Source: Rhyzopertha dominica (lineage: Eukaryota > Arthropoda > Insecta > Coleoptera > Bostrichidae). From it: DNA of 64,000 bases. The stretch is from positions 21,137,786-21,201,785 of the forward strand of contig QCXZ01000041.1 in assembly GCA_025024175.1 (NCBI GenBank), read 5' to 3'. Below, one piece after another: positions 1 to 11,400 of the stretch (positions are counted from its first letter, which is position 1; each line of letters starts with the position of its first letter). The notes beneath the pieces were generated by a model. The model saw nothing but the letters and a program-made list of their open reading frames with translations. It searched no databases and was not told where the DNA came from. Position numbers and translations under genes: made by a program.

Positions 1-725
1 ATTTGAGATTAAAAAGATACCATCGTTGTAGATAGGTATGTTAACTTCATGATACTTATTTATAGACTAAAGAAATGCTCAGTAGTATTATGGCTTAACA
101 TCATTTATATTTGCTCGCCCGTCTTGCAGTAGATCAGTCACATTGCAGTAATTTGACGTGACGTTACCCCGGTCGAATTCACTTTCTAATTTATATTGTA
201 ATCAGAGGGGAGTAAAGGAGCAAAATGGTTGACGCATATGTTTGCCATCTATCTCCGTTCTGCGCACATCACACGAAAGCTCACTACGATTCAAAGACAA
301 TCAGAGACGATGGATCTAGTGTGACTCTTCAACACGCAAGTTGTGTAAGTTGTTGCCATCATGACATCCTGTTGGAAGGTTTTACAGAGTATAGTGAAAA
401 GAATTAACTACGTATATTAAAAAATCCACAGCCCAACTTTAAAGATGAAGGTAATTTTCTAAGGATGGCTATCATTAAGTACGTAAAATAGAAAAATAAA
501 TTAATTATAGGGAAAGCATGCAAGTACAGTCGGCAGCAAAGAAAATCAAATGTGTGAACATTGGGCTAAAACGTTATTATAGACTCGACAAATATTGTTA
601 ATTTATTGTATACTAGGCAATACTTATTCATAAGATCATTACTGTACATGTACATGCTACTCAGCAATATTTAAAACTAGTGACTCTTATTTATATTGCA
701 GACTACGTAGGAACACTGAAACTGA
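1..725. other. Intergenic, no gene seen
   Basis: AT-rich sequence with only short open frames, for example a 60-codon frame at 225-407 without recognisable motifs. I see no RNA gene or terminal-inverted-repeat element. Confidence 0.5.
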
Positions 726-745
726 ATTATTATTATTACTATTAC

Positions 746-806
<61 letters not shown>
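726..806. repeat. TTA/ATT trinucleotide microsatellite
   Basis: About 80 bp of nearly pure ATT repeat with two ACT interruptions near the left end. Confidence 0.95.
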
Positions 807-1871
807 TTAAGGACTATGGTAACTGAACCGTGATGTGTCATACTTGAAATAAAAACTTTGTTAATGTTCGGTTTACTTAGGAGAGATAGGACAGAGTACT
901 CTGTAGTTTACAAATATTGCTTTCAAAAAACAATCAAGTTTATGTTTATTCACGTCTGTGTATAATACAACTTAAAAGTTTTTAACAGTCGAGTCTAAAT
1001 TTATATAGACACAGTGGTAACTTTTCCGTGGTCGAAACCCGAACGATTTAAATCGGTTTATGAATTGAGGACCGTCGAAATTGACAGGTTCGAATAATTA
1101 CCTCTCCCAGCTTTGTAATTCGTATTATTCTGGAACATGCTCGGCTTCCAGATCCCTTTGAAATATTCACTTAATTACCTTCTTTCCATTGCCAATCCTT
1201 TTATTTTCCGGTTCTCTTAATTTATCGAGTTTTCCGTGACAGTGCTGAGAATTCCCCACGGCTTTCGTTGCCAGAGAAATGTTAAGTAACTGGATCGTAC
1301 AAGTACTGGAAGACGACTAACGCTATTCGTGGCTTTATTTGTTTTGGCTTATTTGTCGTATGTTTTTATAAGGGATATGTTTTAAAATACGTTGGAAGAA
1401 ATCTAAACAACGAATGTGACGATGTGTATTTACTGATAGTTCCTATTAAAGAAACACAATACCCATTATTATGATACGAGAATTTAAACTCTACCAATAT
1501 TGTTGTATTGAAGTAAAATTCCTACATCTAGAAACTTACTATATTTACAAAATATACAATCACAAAAAATTATCCATAAAGGCTACACTAAAATTCATTT
1601 GGCGTGATCCATTTAATGTCTACACTGGCAGGCACGCGTCAGAATTGTATACTTTCACATTACGTTTTGCTAAACTGCTATTTTTTTACCTCCACATGAG
1701 AGTTCTAACTTGTGCACTTAATAGAATCTACATAAGAATGGAAAATCAATCAAAATTTCGGGCCAAACATCTGATACAGTATCTATGGTCACTAGGGGTA
1801 GATTGGGATAGTTAATCCAGAAGCTGTATGCTTCGAGTGGATGCTGTATAAACAAACTATGCCACTGCTAC
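807..1871. other. Intergenic, no gene seen
   Basis: No supported feature. A 114-codon open frame at 1471-1815 has a composition typical of AT-rich noncoding DNA (many Tyr, Ile and Lys) and no motif I recognise. Confidence 0.45.
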
Positions 1872-2027
1872 GGTCGGTTGCACAAACGCGAATCAAAGTT
1901 AATCCGAGTTTAATCCGCGGTCGTTGCCTAGCAACATCATAAATTTTGTGTTCTGATTGGTGTTGCTATAGCAACGACCGTGGATTAAACTCGGATTAAC
2001 TTACATCCGCGCTTGTGCAACCGGGCC
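1872..2027. mobile_element. MITE with about 70-bp inverted arms
   Basis: The two halves are near-perfect reverse complements. The left arm runs from CGGTTGCACAA through TTAATCCGAGTTTAATCC to GTTGC, and the right arm mirrors it back to TTGTGCAACCGGGCC. The loop is short. The outer motif GGCCCGGTTGCACAA resembles the terminus of the element near 50502. The target duplication is unclear; a TTA/CTA-type 3-bp duplication is possible. There is no coding capacity. Confidence 0.8.
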
Positions 2028-2203
2028 TTAGAGTCGTTAAAAATTACACATCGTATTAAAATTTCTTCGTATATTTCATGTTAATTGCATGGTTTTAGTG
2101 AGCCCCCGATTTGTTGATAATTCTGGCAACGTTTTAGTTTTCCTTGTGATCGCTAAATCTAAAAAAACGTTATCCATTCGTCGCTTATAATGGTGTAGCG
2201 AAC

Positions 2204-3465
2204 GTGTTAATGGCCAATCTTATCGATTTTGTTAAGAACACATATCAGGCTGTTTTAAAGATTCATCAAGTTTTTGCTTGGTGTGACTCTACCGTTGCAC
2301 TTGCATGCAAATTTAAAATTTCTCATACTCGAACTGAAATCGACCTGAGGAATGCGTTGTTTGTCCTCATTAGGGAACTACAGCGAATAGAGTTTGCATC
2401 AATTTCGGACGAAAGTTGCTGCCCCTTGCAAAAATTAGCTCTTCATTGACTCGGAAGGTACTGTGCGCGTGGGAGGAAGACTCCATAATGCCCAAATGGC
2501 ACACCCAGCGTTGCTGCCTTAATGGCACCGGTTATCCGAGCTATATTTGCTCGAGCAGCTACCGTTGTTTTCGAACCAATCCATGCTCCTACCAACCAGC
2601 TATGGCTCCATTGCCCTCTTTTCTTCACTATTCTTTTATCTCGACGTCGTGGTGCTAAAACCCAAAAGGCATATCTTTGTTTATTTGTGTGCTTCCCACG
2701 AAAGCAATCACGTGGAAATAGCGTCAGATCTTTCCATTGAAACATTTCTGGCGGCATTGCGGCGTATTGTTTCTCGTTGCGGACGTTGCTCTGACTTTTA
2801 TCTGATAGTGGGACCTATTTGTTGGAGCCTAGCGTGTGCTAAATTAATACATGAAATCGGCTGCGGAATCTGAATCAATTCATTATTGGCATTTTAATCC
2901 TTCCTCTGCCCCTCACTGGAGGCTTATGGGATGCGAGCATAGGAAGACTCATCTAGCACGGGTTGTCGGGACCCAAATCCTGACCTGTGAAGAAATAAAT
3001 ACCGTAGCTGTTCAAATCGAGGCGTTATTTTCTCGACCATTATGTATGTAGTTTAAGTTCCGATCAGATTGATCTTACGGTTTTGACACCAGGTCGTTTA
3101 ATAATCTTGGAGCCGCTTACGGCCATTCCCAATTCAAATGTACGTGATATTATTCTTAATCATCTTTCGCGTTGGCAATTAGTTCAACGCATTCACCAAC
3201 ACTTTTGGTAGCGTTGGAAAAATGAATACCTTTCGCGTGTATCAGAAAAGTAAGTGGGCCAAGAGTCGGCAGCTAGAACCCGCCAACATCGGCACCTTAG
3301 TTTTATTAAAAGATGAATTAACAATTCCATTACAAGGGAAATTGGGAAGGATTGATCAACTATCCTGGCTCAGATAGTATTCACCGCGTAGCCAGTGTTC
3401 ACACTTCAAATGGTTCGTCAAAACGCCCATTAGTGAAGTTATGTCCCTTGCCGTCGCAATAGACG
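2204..3465 (+). pseudogene. BEL/Pao retrotransposon pol remnant (RNase H to integrase end)
   Basis: Decayed 3' part of a BEL/Pao polyprotein spread over all three plus frames. In order I see an RNase H-like segment containing WCDSTVAL (about 2280), the family phrase VRVGGRLHN just before the integrase (about 2462), an integrase core segment with LAALRRIV and GRCSDFY (about 2750-2805), a segment with HWHFNP/SAPHW-like residues (about 2890), EALF-SRPLC (about 3025), and an integrase C-terminal segment ending near PLVKLCPLPS (about 3430-3460). Numerous stops and frameshifts make it non-functional. No LTR was found on either side. Family assignment is from these conserved phrases; it is a different and much older copy than the BEL element at 19815-25846. 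Confidence 0.8.
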
Positions 3466-3689
3466 AGCATAGTCAATGTTTAGTCAATCGCGACATCATT
3501 GTGAATTGTTTTATATATACGTTGATTTTAGCATCATAGTTATTATTTCTTTGCCGATATTTTTGTCGACGCATCTTATCAGCGAATGGGGAGCTTTGGA
3601 AACTGATTACTTATCCTGTTTCGCCTTACTTCCACTTTGGCCACGGAGTACCCCTTGCCCTCTTGCTATGGATGTAGGCATGTGCTCAT

Positions 3690-4453
3690 GAGAACCTCAG
3701 AAGAGGGTATTCCGGACTGCATATCTACATTTGCTGCGATAGCCAGGCGGCACTTCGAGCGCTTACCTGTGTTAGGGTGCGCTCCGGCCTTTTACTGGAC
3801 TGTCGTAACACATTAGTAAGGTTGGTACAACATAATCGGGTTAACTTGATTTGGGTGCCTGCTCATGCAGGCATTGAAGGCAATGAAAGGTCTGATGAAT
3901 TAGCGAGGAAGGCGGCGTCCGCACCTTATCTCGGACCACAACCTCCATCGCCATTCCAGAAAGCAGACTGAGGGCCGAGATCACAAAGTGGCTTGGTCGT
4001 CAGTTTTACATGTATTGGGAAGACGCGCCGGAACTGAGGCAATCTAGGGCCTTCATCACTGGACCTACGCTTGCCCAGGAAGGCAAATGGCTTTTAAGCC
4101 GAAGTCGTTCTCAATTGCGATTAATGGTGGGTATCCTTACGGAACACTGCCGGCTCAATAAACACCTATATAATATGGGTGTAGTGGAAAGTATCACCAG
4201 TAGGTTCTGCTTAGAAGAGGAGGAAATTCCGATTCACCTCCTTACCAACTGCGGACCGCTGGGGGGCAAAAGGTTTGGAGAATTTGGGGCTCAATTTATT
4301 AAGACTGAAGATCTTTATAGAGAAAGAAGATACTGCACCCCTTTGAGAAGGCAGGACTCTTCTAAGCTACGGTGCGGGCACAATGGATCGAAAGGTCTAA
4401 GTGCAGCGCCCCGCCCCATCTGCGGGGTCGCACCGCAGAAGATAGATAGATAG
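3690..4453 (+). pseudogene. LINE ORF2 3' fragment (RNase H domain and C-terminal tail)
   Basis: Fragment of a non-LTR retrotransposon second ORF that carries an RNase H domain, as in the I/R1/LOA-type groups. Visible are CCDSQAALRAL (about 3738), IWVPAHAGIEGNERSDELAR (about 3850-3910) and, after a frameshift near 3965, a C-terminal segment with HCRLNKHLYNMG and the CCHC-like FCLEEEE...HLLTNC (about 4147-4255). The copy ends in a GC-rich 3' UTR-like stretch and a short GATA tail (4440-4453), the usual form of the 3' end of such LINEs. It is 5' truncated; the reverse transcriptase is absent. Confidence 0.8.
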
Positions 4454-4607
4454 GTTGAACATCAATACATTTTCCCTTTTTCTGCGTTTCTATTTTATTT
4501 TTGGACTTAAATTTTGACACTATATTTTTATACTTAAATGCAGTATGAACCCGCTTAGAAGAGTATTGTAGTTAGATGGGTACTTATTTTTATTTTCAAA
4601 ATAGGCC

Positions 4608-4825
4608 TGTAACCAAATCCAATATTTTTACACACATTTAGCTGTGTAGGCCACCAAGGCAACAACTTATTACGGGTACTTAAGTAACCATTATTTTAGG
4701 AATCAAGGTCTTAAAAGATATATCTGCAAGTAACAGTTTCCAATAAAATATACTTCACACGACTTTATATTTTATCAGTGCAACAGTCCCCAATAATCCC
4801 GAGGTCTACAGCGTTTTGTTAAACT
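4608..4825 (+). repeat. Gypsy 5' LTR (internally deleted)
   Basis: It starts with TGTAACC and matches the 3' LTR in its first 60 bp and last 130 bp, but lacks the middle. The right boundary is uncertain within about 20 bp. TTGGCGACCAACTTTGG follows, a possible primer-binding region. Confidence 0.7.
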
Positions 4826-4837
4826 TGGCGACCAACT

Positions 4838-5330
4838 TTGGGCATTGGAAGTCGAGGAGTTGCGATTCCTGAAGGATACCGCTACACAAATACACCCAGT
4901 TCAAAAAACACAGTGACGACCCGTAGTCAATCGCGGAGGCAAGATTATAGTGAAAATGACATCCCTTCTTCAGTATCACCCTTACTACAAGACCAAGCAA
5001 GCTGCATTACCAGTCCAAGAGGACAATCTGGCAAGGCTGGCAAACGCGATAACGCTGCATTTGAACAAAACAATGCGGTTCTAACATCCTATGAAGATAG
5101 CGGTATCGAAGGTAGGCCACTTTTGCTTCCAGTTCATCACGAGCAAGAACCCAAGAACGAAGCAGATATAACCGCTATTTAATTTTCGCAATACGACAAA
5201 TGTTTAATCAAGAAATGTTTCTGTAAACACGCACTATCCGGATACAAATGCACAGGCTAGTAAAATTTTGCCAAAATTAGACGACTGTGGTGACGTGCTG
5301 GAGTTGACTTTATTATAAGTAGCTTAGAGC
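4838..5330 (+). pseudogene. Gypsy gag remnant
   Basis: The region just inside the 5' LTR carries disconnected gag-like stretches in different frames, for example LEVEELRFLKDTATQ (about 4848) and DNLARLANAITLHLNK (about 5023). A 114-codon open frame at 4838-5182 is in another frame and probably not the protein. The call rests mainly on position between LTR and pol. Confidence 0.35.
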
Positions 5331-8300
5331 ACATCATACAGATGTATAGTATTCCGAACACGTTATTGCTTATTTGGCGTTTAGAGTTGTTTCTAAATCA
5401 ATTCTGGGGCCTATCTAGAATCAAGACAATGAAAAATTAAACTGCAGTTAGACACGGGGCATTACGATAAAAGTAATAGACTGGGTTACGTAGATTATTT
5501 CTTGGAGCAAGTAGCTGTGGCACGACATTGGCATGCTCCATATTCAGAGACAGTACTAATTGCTATTATCGCTTGGTACTACCCACCATGAATTTCATGT
5601 ACTTTAATAAGCACAATGGCTATTACTGAGGCTTTAACACGGCTTCGCTTAGCAGAGCATTATGAGGATGAACAGTCAAGGGAAAGTAAGAAATCATTTT
5701 AATCCAAATAAGGCTAGAAGCGTATCTCTTGTAACAGCGCATGACCCTGGCATGAAAGGTGTAGATCCTTCTGTGTCGGAAAACTAAATTTTGCCCTAAC
5801 AAAGGACTCGACGTGTATGGAAGTTGTAAATAATAGAATCAGTATTGTTAAGAATAATATATTATGTAATATTTATCGAACACGAATTTCTCTATACCAA
5901 CATGATTGATTTAGAGCGTAGATGCAATAGGCTTAATAAAAACAAAGTTTTGGAAGTACCTGAAGCTATAACTTCGCACCCTCTGATTCTATAGCATTAC
6001 GTAAAATATCATGCTCGAAAGGTCCTCGCATTATCCCATCTTGTGATACATATAACTGTACTCTGGCGATTTGCAGGTTTTAGTTGGAGAGCTCGGGAGA
6101 TTGGATGCTATTCAATCATTCAAAAACAAAAATTTGTTTCATTACTAGGTAAACACTTACACATGTTTTCATATAAACCCGGATTAACAAAGGAATACGA
6201 TCACAGCATCAAGTTAGTCAACGATGAACAATGTTTCGTCAAACCGTATCCGATTCTCGTGAACTATAGGAAAGCAGTTGAACAAGACATTTCTAGGATA
6301 ATTTCCTGGGGTATTATCAAGCGCACAGATGCTTCACCATACTGTAATCCACTAGTCACAGTTGTAAAGAAAGATGGGAGTGTCCGGGATTGCTTGGATG
6401 CTAGNCGATTGAACTCGGTCATGTACCACCACGGTAAAATATATGTCTTCCATAGNTCTGACATTCATATTGGCAGATTTCTCACAGGGAGGGAAATCGT
6501 AAATGCACATGTTTTCTCTATGGTATTAAATCATTCAAATTCAGGGTGCTGCCTTTTGGAATCAAGACAGCCATTTCGTCTTTCTCAAGAGCAATGGATC
6601 TGTTTTTAGGATCTAGCTTTAAGAACTTTGTCGTATGTTATGTAGATGATTTGCTGGTAATAGCAGTCTTTTAAACAGCTAAATCACCTAGACTTGATGC
6701 TAGGGAGACTCAGAAGCGGGTTTTACATTGCGCCTAAAAATGTAGCTTCCTGGCCACAGGAATCATTCCTGGGGTACTTAATAAACCCGGAAGGCATAAG
6801 GCCGGAGACGTCACGAGTTCAAGCTATAATTGATTTTCCTAAACCGTATTCTGTTAACAGTTGCAGGCTTTTCTGGGTCTGTGCAATTATGACAGGTCTT
6901 TTGGTGAGCATTTCGCTACAATTTGCACTTCACTTTTTGGTAGGTTGCGTAAGGCGGCTAAGTGGAAGTGGGATGATAAGTAAAATGCTGTTTTTAATCA
7001 AATCAAACAGCTTATAGCCGATTTGGTTTTGCTATGTCATCCACTGCTGGGCATATCTTTCGCTGTGCAAACAGATGCTAGTGATCTTGGGCTTGGACCT
7101 CATTTGTTTCAAATGGAAAATGATAAGAAACACATGATTGCTTTTGCAAGCCGTCTTCTCCTCTTCTCTTGGATAGGGAGCACGCGTACAGTATTCCAGA
7201 ACCCGAAACTCTTGCTATATATGGGCGGTTTCTAAGCGGAGGGTTTTTCTTGTCGGCAACTCCTTTACAATGTATACCGATCATCGTGCTTGTTCTTATT
7301 TAGAATCACGCGGTGGGCATTAGCACTTCAAGAATATGATTAAGACATTAAATACATTCTCGGTAAATGTAATGTGATATCTGATATTCTGTCTAGGATA
7401 TAGGAATCCTCCCCTACGAGAAACGATACCACCAAATAAATGTTTCAAATTTTGTGTGCTTCTTCTGTTGCCGGACGTATTACGAAAGCTACTGTTTTCT
7501 ATCGCATCGTACCAAAACGAAGATTCTGAATTAAACAATATTAGGCACAGTATCTCCAAAAACATGCAAGTGGATAGTTTTGTCTGCACCGAGATGTGTT
7601 GTTCTTTCTTTAGACGAGCACGGTCGTCTGTGTGTTTCGTCAGCTCTTGTTGAATCCTTTGTAAAGGCATTCCATGAGGCTTTGGGTCATTTTAGTGTTA
7701 ATAAGACTTGGAGTACTCTCAAAAAAGAGACTTGGTGGCAGTATATGCACCATGATGTAAAGAGGACCCTTTGTTGTTGCGAAATCTGTCAGAGAACAAA
7801 AAGTGTTTTTTTTGCCACGTCCACCTTTACAGCCAATAATACCGGATTCTCCAGGTGAACTGCTGGCGGTGGATTTTTATGGTTCTCTCCTGCTTCTAGA
7901 GTCGATTACATATTAGTGGTGCTGGATGTATTTTCAAAATACGTCTGGCTATTTCCTCTCAAACGGGCCAACACCGATAGCCTCATCAGATGTTTGATGG
8001 GTAGTCTTTTCCATGCTGAAATTTTATCTAACCACCGAACACAGTTCACGTCAAAGCGTTTGCGAATCGACAAATATAAAGCCTATTTTTTCATCGATCA
8101 GACATCCCCAATGGGTTGCTTAGGACATACTGTCATCAAAATCATATGCGGTGGGCTTACGAAGTTTCCAGGCTTGAAACAATTCTGAATGCGGCGGTTC
8201 CTGAGTCAACAGGGTTTCAACCCCATTAATTATTAAAGGGAAAACCTCCAAAGTCGTTATTAGTAGAGGTGGTCGAGCTTCCAGATATGCTAGATCCGTC

Positions 8301-8464
8301 AGATTCCCATATTAAGGTATTTCTGGCCAAGGAATCTCTCCAGACCTGTGCAGAAAAACGTTCTGTTGAGCGGAGAAATTTTGAAAGTTCGTTTTGATGG
8401 TGGGAACTTGGTATTGCTAAGGGCTAATCCAGTGTCGTCGGCTCTTACGCCGGAGACCTGATGC

Positions 8465-9431
8465 CAGTGGCGGCTCCTGGATTTTCAAGAGGGGGGGCGC
8501 ATAAGTAATAGTAGCAATAACAATAGTAATAAAATCTCTTCTTTTTAAACATAAAATAACAATACTTAATAATGTCAATATTAAACAAAACTTTATTATT
8601 TCTTACAAAAATTCAGCATAAGCAACAAAAAATAACGTCCTTTTTACACCTGCTTAATAATGGCAACATCAAACAAAACTTTTTTATTTCTTGAAAAAAA
8701 AATGCACCAAATTGTTAAATTTAAAAAAATATATTACCTACGGTTTTTTTAAATTACAGTCCATCCTTCTGTCCTTCATGGTTCTATTTTCTGCATTGCG
8801 TTTGTTTACTTGAGCTAGAACCAAGTCAGGTAACGGCCTGCCTAATTTCTTGATTTTAATTTTGTCTTCTAAAGTCAACGTATGAAAATTACTTTTAATA
8901 AGTTCGCTAATTAAATTCATTTTTGGCCACAAAGCACAAACAACGTTTTCCCTTGCACGAAGCAACGACAACTTTACAAATCACCGTCACAACACGAGCA
9001 CGAAGACATTTACGACGATTAACGAACTGCTCCATGCCTATTCCGAATCGAGTCCGCGGCGCAAAATGCTGGCGCCCAGCGCGGGACAAATCTTGTGGGT
9101 ATTATTACGTACGAAAAATTTTGTTGTCATGGTTGTCATGGCAACGTCCCGTAAGAAATGTATTAGTACTGGGCGCATTAAAGACGCGGGGCCCCGGTAA
9201 AGTATCTACCGTACGTGCATACTGGTGCGGCGAGTGTACGTACGTGCAACCTGGCGTGGCGAGTCATTTTAATATTGGGTTATTAGTTATTGATTGTGCG
9301 TGTTTTCGCTGAGGATATGGCGGTAAATGATACGACAAAATTTGATAGACATATTAATAGTTATATTTTAAATATTTTATGGTTGTCAGGGAGGGCGCGC
9401 GCCCTTGCGCCCTTAAGAGAAACCGCCACTG
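8465..9431 (-). mobile_element. Non-autonomous hAT-type element with perfect 8-bp target duplication
   Basis: The ends are CAGTGGCGG on the left and its exact complement CCGCCACTG on the right. The 8-bp sequence CCTGATGC is present immediately outside both ends (8457-8464 and 9432-9439). An 8-bp duplication with CAG/CTG termini is the signature of the hAT superfamily. The inside is 967 bp with a transposase N-terminal relic on the minus strand (8738-8971). It interrupts the integrase C-terminal region of the Gypsy element, so it is younger than that element. Confidence 0.92.
8738..8971 (-). pseudogene. hAT transposase N-terminal relic (ZMYM1-like)
   Basis: 77 codons containing LTLEDKIKIKKLGRPLPDL followed by an Asn/Arg-rich stretch. 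This resembles the segment preceding the TTF-type zinc finger in hAT transposases that are often annotated as zinc finger MYM-type protein 1-like. The catalytic DDE and dimerisation regions are absent, so it is an internally deleted derivative. Family recognition is from memory. Confidence 0.6.
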
Positions 9432-9634
9432 CCTGATGCTACTGTTCGAGGAACCGTACGACATTAAGAAGGCCGTTGGAGAAAACACTTTTGTCTTGCA
9501 AGACCCAGAAACAGGGGTTGAATGGGGCATATTTAATAGTTCGCACATAAAAAAATATTTCTTGTGATATTTAAGATTCTGGGTGTACATTCGTTTGCAG
9601 CAACATTGTTGTCACGAATGTAAAGGGGGGTAGA

Positions 9635-10020
9635 TGTAACCAAAATCTATATCATATTTTCACACACATTTAGCTCTGTGTAGGCTACCAAAGCAACAGC
9701 ATCAATGTCGCGGTTTTTGTGCCGTAAAAGAGCGGTGCTCATACCATTTTAATCGGGAGTAAATCGCTTACTTTGTTTTCAATATCTTCTGTGGCATAAG
9801 CAAATATAATTATTACTCCGAATTAAGTTTTGCTTGCCTGGTGCTATGTGAGTGTATAAGCCATAAAGTTATTGTTGACTTAATACGGTTACTTATGTAA
9901 CTATTATTTTGGGAATCAAGGTCTTAAAAATACATCTGCAAGTAAGAGCTTCCAATAAAATCTACTTCACCCGACTTCACAACAGCCAATAATCCCTGAG
10001 GTCGATACACACAGCATACA
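9635..10020 (+). repeat. Gypsy 3' LTR
   Basis: It starts TGTAACCAAAATC after the purine tract at 9622-9634 and shares blocks with 4608-4825. It ends before GGCC at 10021, which matches the sequence flanking the left LTR. Confidence 0.75.
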
Positions 10021-10185
10021 GGCCGTTATTATTGCAGTTGCTTTAACTTTCTCTATTTCTTCCTTTGACGGCATATTTATGTTTGGTAGTGTGATATTAT
10101 TATCCAAATATTCACTTCATGAACTACTTTTCCCTAAGTGTTATTTTTTCAAACTTAAAAGTTCTTCCGTATTATTTCGGTTTTT

Positions 10186-10419
10186 TTAATGGCAAAAATA
10201 AGGATTTGTCTGGTTTTTTCCCTGTGGCCACTTTATACAGATAATTTTTAAATGATTCTGAAAGGGTAAAGCTGGACAAAAAAAATATTTCTTAATAACA
10301 GCAGCTTGGTGTTTGCAATATTTGCCGTTGTAACCTACTGGACATGTGCATTTACATGTTATCATGTGCACACAATAAAATAGATCTCTATTGCTTTCGC
10401 TTTGAACCTTGTAATGCAT
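10186..10419 (-). pseudogene. SWIM zinc-finger fragment
   Basis: A minus frame contains CKCTCPVGYNGKYCKHQAAV, which fits the SWIM pattern CxC...CxH. Such fingers occur in repetitive, transposon-associated proteins in insects. The frame carries no catalytic domain and flanking frames are closed, so this looks like an isolated relic. A host gene exon cannot be excluded. Confidence 0.45.
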
Positions 10420-10628
10420 GATCTACAATTCTACAATATTGGCATTAAACGAAAATTCTTTAATACAATTTAAAAGAAAGTGTTCCGGATTGACAATTGG
10501 GTGTGTTCGCTAGTTATAAAATATAAAAAATATAAAAAAATTTTAACCAAGATAAATTGGTTACAACTTCTCAGTGCGCAACGTGGCAACAACGCAGTTT
10601 TAAGACACACTCAGATTGACTAGGACTG

Positions 10629-11400
10629 GCTGTGACGTATCACCCCATGTAAACAAGATAGCGTCCGCTACTTTCCGTATTTCGTTTGCGTTATTGGTTG
10701 TTTGAGACTGTTCTCGTTTGTTTTTTTATGAATTCAACAATATGTCGTCGGAATGCTTTGTTAAAGCGGCTTCGAACAATTTGCCGGCTGTAGATATGTT
10801 TATAGTCACCGAATTTATCAAGAGCGACCCACGTTTTAATGCTGCCGAAATCAAAGGCGCTAAAGCAGCAGTATAAGTAATTAATAAAGCAGCTTAATCT
10901 GCAATTTATGGATCATTGATATTTTGAACGAAATGAATCTTTTGTCTAGTGCAAGTCGTGAGCAACACGGAGATGCAGCTATAGTTTATTTTCAGGTGAA
11001 GCGAGAGGGGCCTATATGTATACTGCAGTCCAAGATATGCCCGGAACACAAAGTTCGTGCAAAAAAATTATGCAGTTACTCTAAGTCTCACAACAGCAAA
11101 ATGTAGATTTTGTCTTGGTCATACCCCTTCTAGCTGCTTTAAACCATCTCCGTTTGCGTTCGTAGTCTCCGGGTACACTTACGAATATTTTGTTGAGACT
11201 ATTGACGTATTTATTTGAAATTTGAACACTGGTACAAAGCATCATCTGCTGTTAGCTTCTGGTTTGTACATGCTTAAACATTCTCCCAGTTGTTAGGAGT
11301 CCGTTAAAGGCAAGAAAACAACTCGTTTCACTCGGCACAATCAAAGGCACGTAGGTAACATAACCTATATTCTTTGTTTACATGGGGTGCTACGTCACAC
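10629..11400 (+). mobile_element. Terminal-inverted-repeat element with SWIM/YqaJ-family gene relic
   Basis: Inverted ends: TGTGACGTATCACCCCATGT at 10630 and its imperfect complement at 11375-11400 (TTTACATGGGGTGCTACGTC). The interior holds a broken gene start (10742-11105). Outer boundaries and target duplication could not be fixed. Confidence 0.6.
10742..11105 (+). pseudogene. Relic of an insect SWIM/YqaJ-type repetitive protein (N-terminal part)
   Basis: An ATG at 10742 opens 44 codons with VDMFIVTEFIKSDPRFNAAE followed by a stop. The reading resumes near 10945 with SREQHGDAAIVYFQVKREGP and CPEHKVRAK. From memory this order matches the N-terminus of a repetitive insect protein family whose full members continue into a SWIM-like Cys/His motif and a YqaJ nuclease domain; neither is present here. 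An intron between 10876 and 10930 is possible, but no splice pair keeps the frame cleanly, so I treat it as decayed. Confidence 0.5.

Larger units (their letters stand above)
6043..9567 (+). pseudogene. Gypsy pol remnant: RT, RNase H, integrase
   Basis: Broken polyprotein. RT begins near 6160 with SIKLVNDEQCFVKPYPI, then SPYCNPLVTVVKKDGSVR-CLDA-RLN (about 6335-6415), and a YVDDLLV catalytic motif at about 6640-6660 in another frame. A thumb/connection segment with GYLINPEGIRP lies at about 6770-6805. The RNase H start FAVQTDASDLGLG is at about 7055. Integrase shows an HHCC-type zinc finger (HEALGHFS...CCCEICQRTKS, about 7670-7805), a core with VVLDVFSKYVWLFP (about 7913-7955) and a C-terminal tail at 9432-9567 ending in SSHIKKYFL. 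The 967-bp hAT insertion separates core and tail. Many stops and frameshifts are present. Confidence 0.85.
4608..10020 (+). mobile_element. Degenerate Gypsy-type LTR retrotransposon
   Basis: Two related terminal segments begin TGTAACCAAA (4608 and 9635) and share further blocks, for example GGAATCAAGGTCTTAAAA and CCAATAATCCC. They bracket a plus-strand pol with Gypsy-order domains: RT, then RNase H, then integrase. A purine tract AAAGGGGGGTAGA precedes the right LTR. The 4-bp sequence GGCC lies just before the left LTR (4604-4607) and again at 10021-10024, a plausible target duplication. The left LTR lacks about 190 bp of internal sequence present in the right copy. A hAT element (8465-9431) has inserted into the 3' end of pol. 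All reading frames are broken. Confidence 0.85.

Noticed and set aside
1471..1815. 114-codon plus open frame
   Set aside because: Composition and lack of motifs look like chance in AT-rich DNA; no splice or start context.
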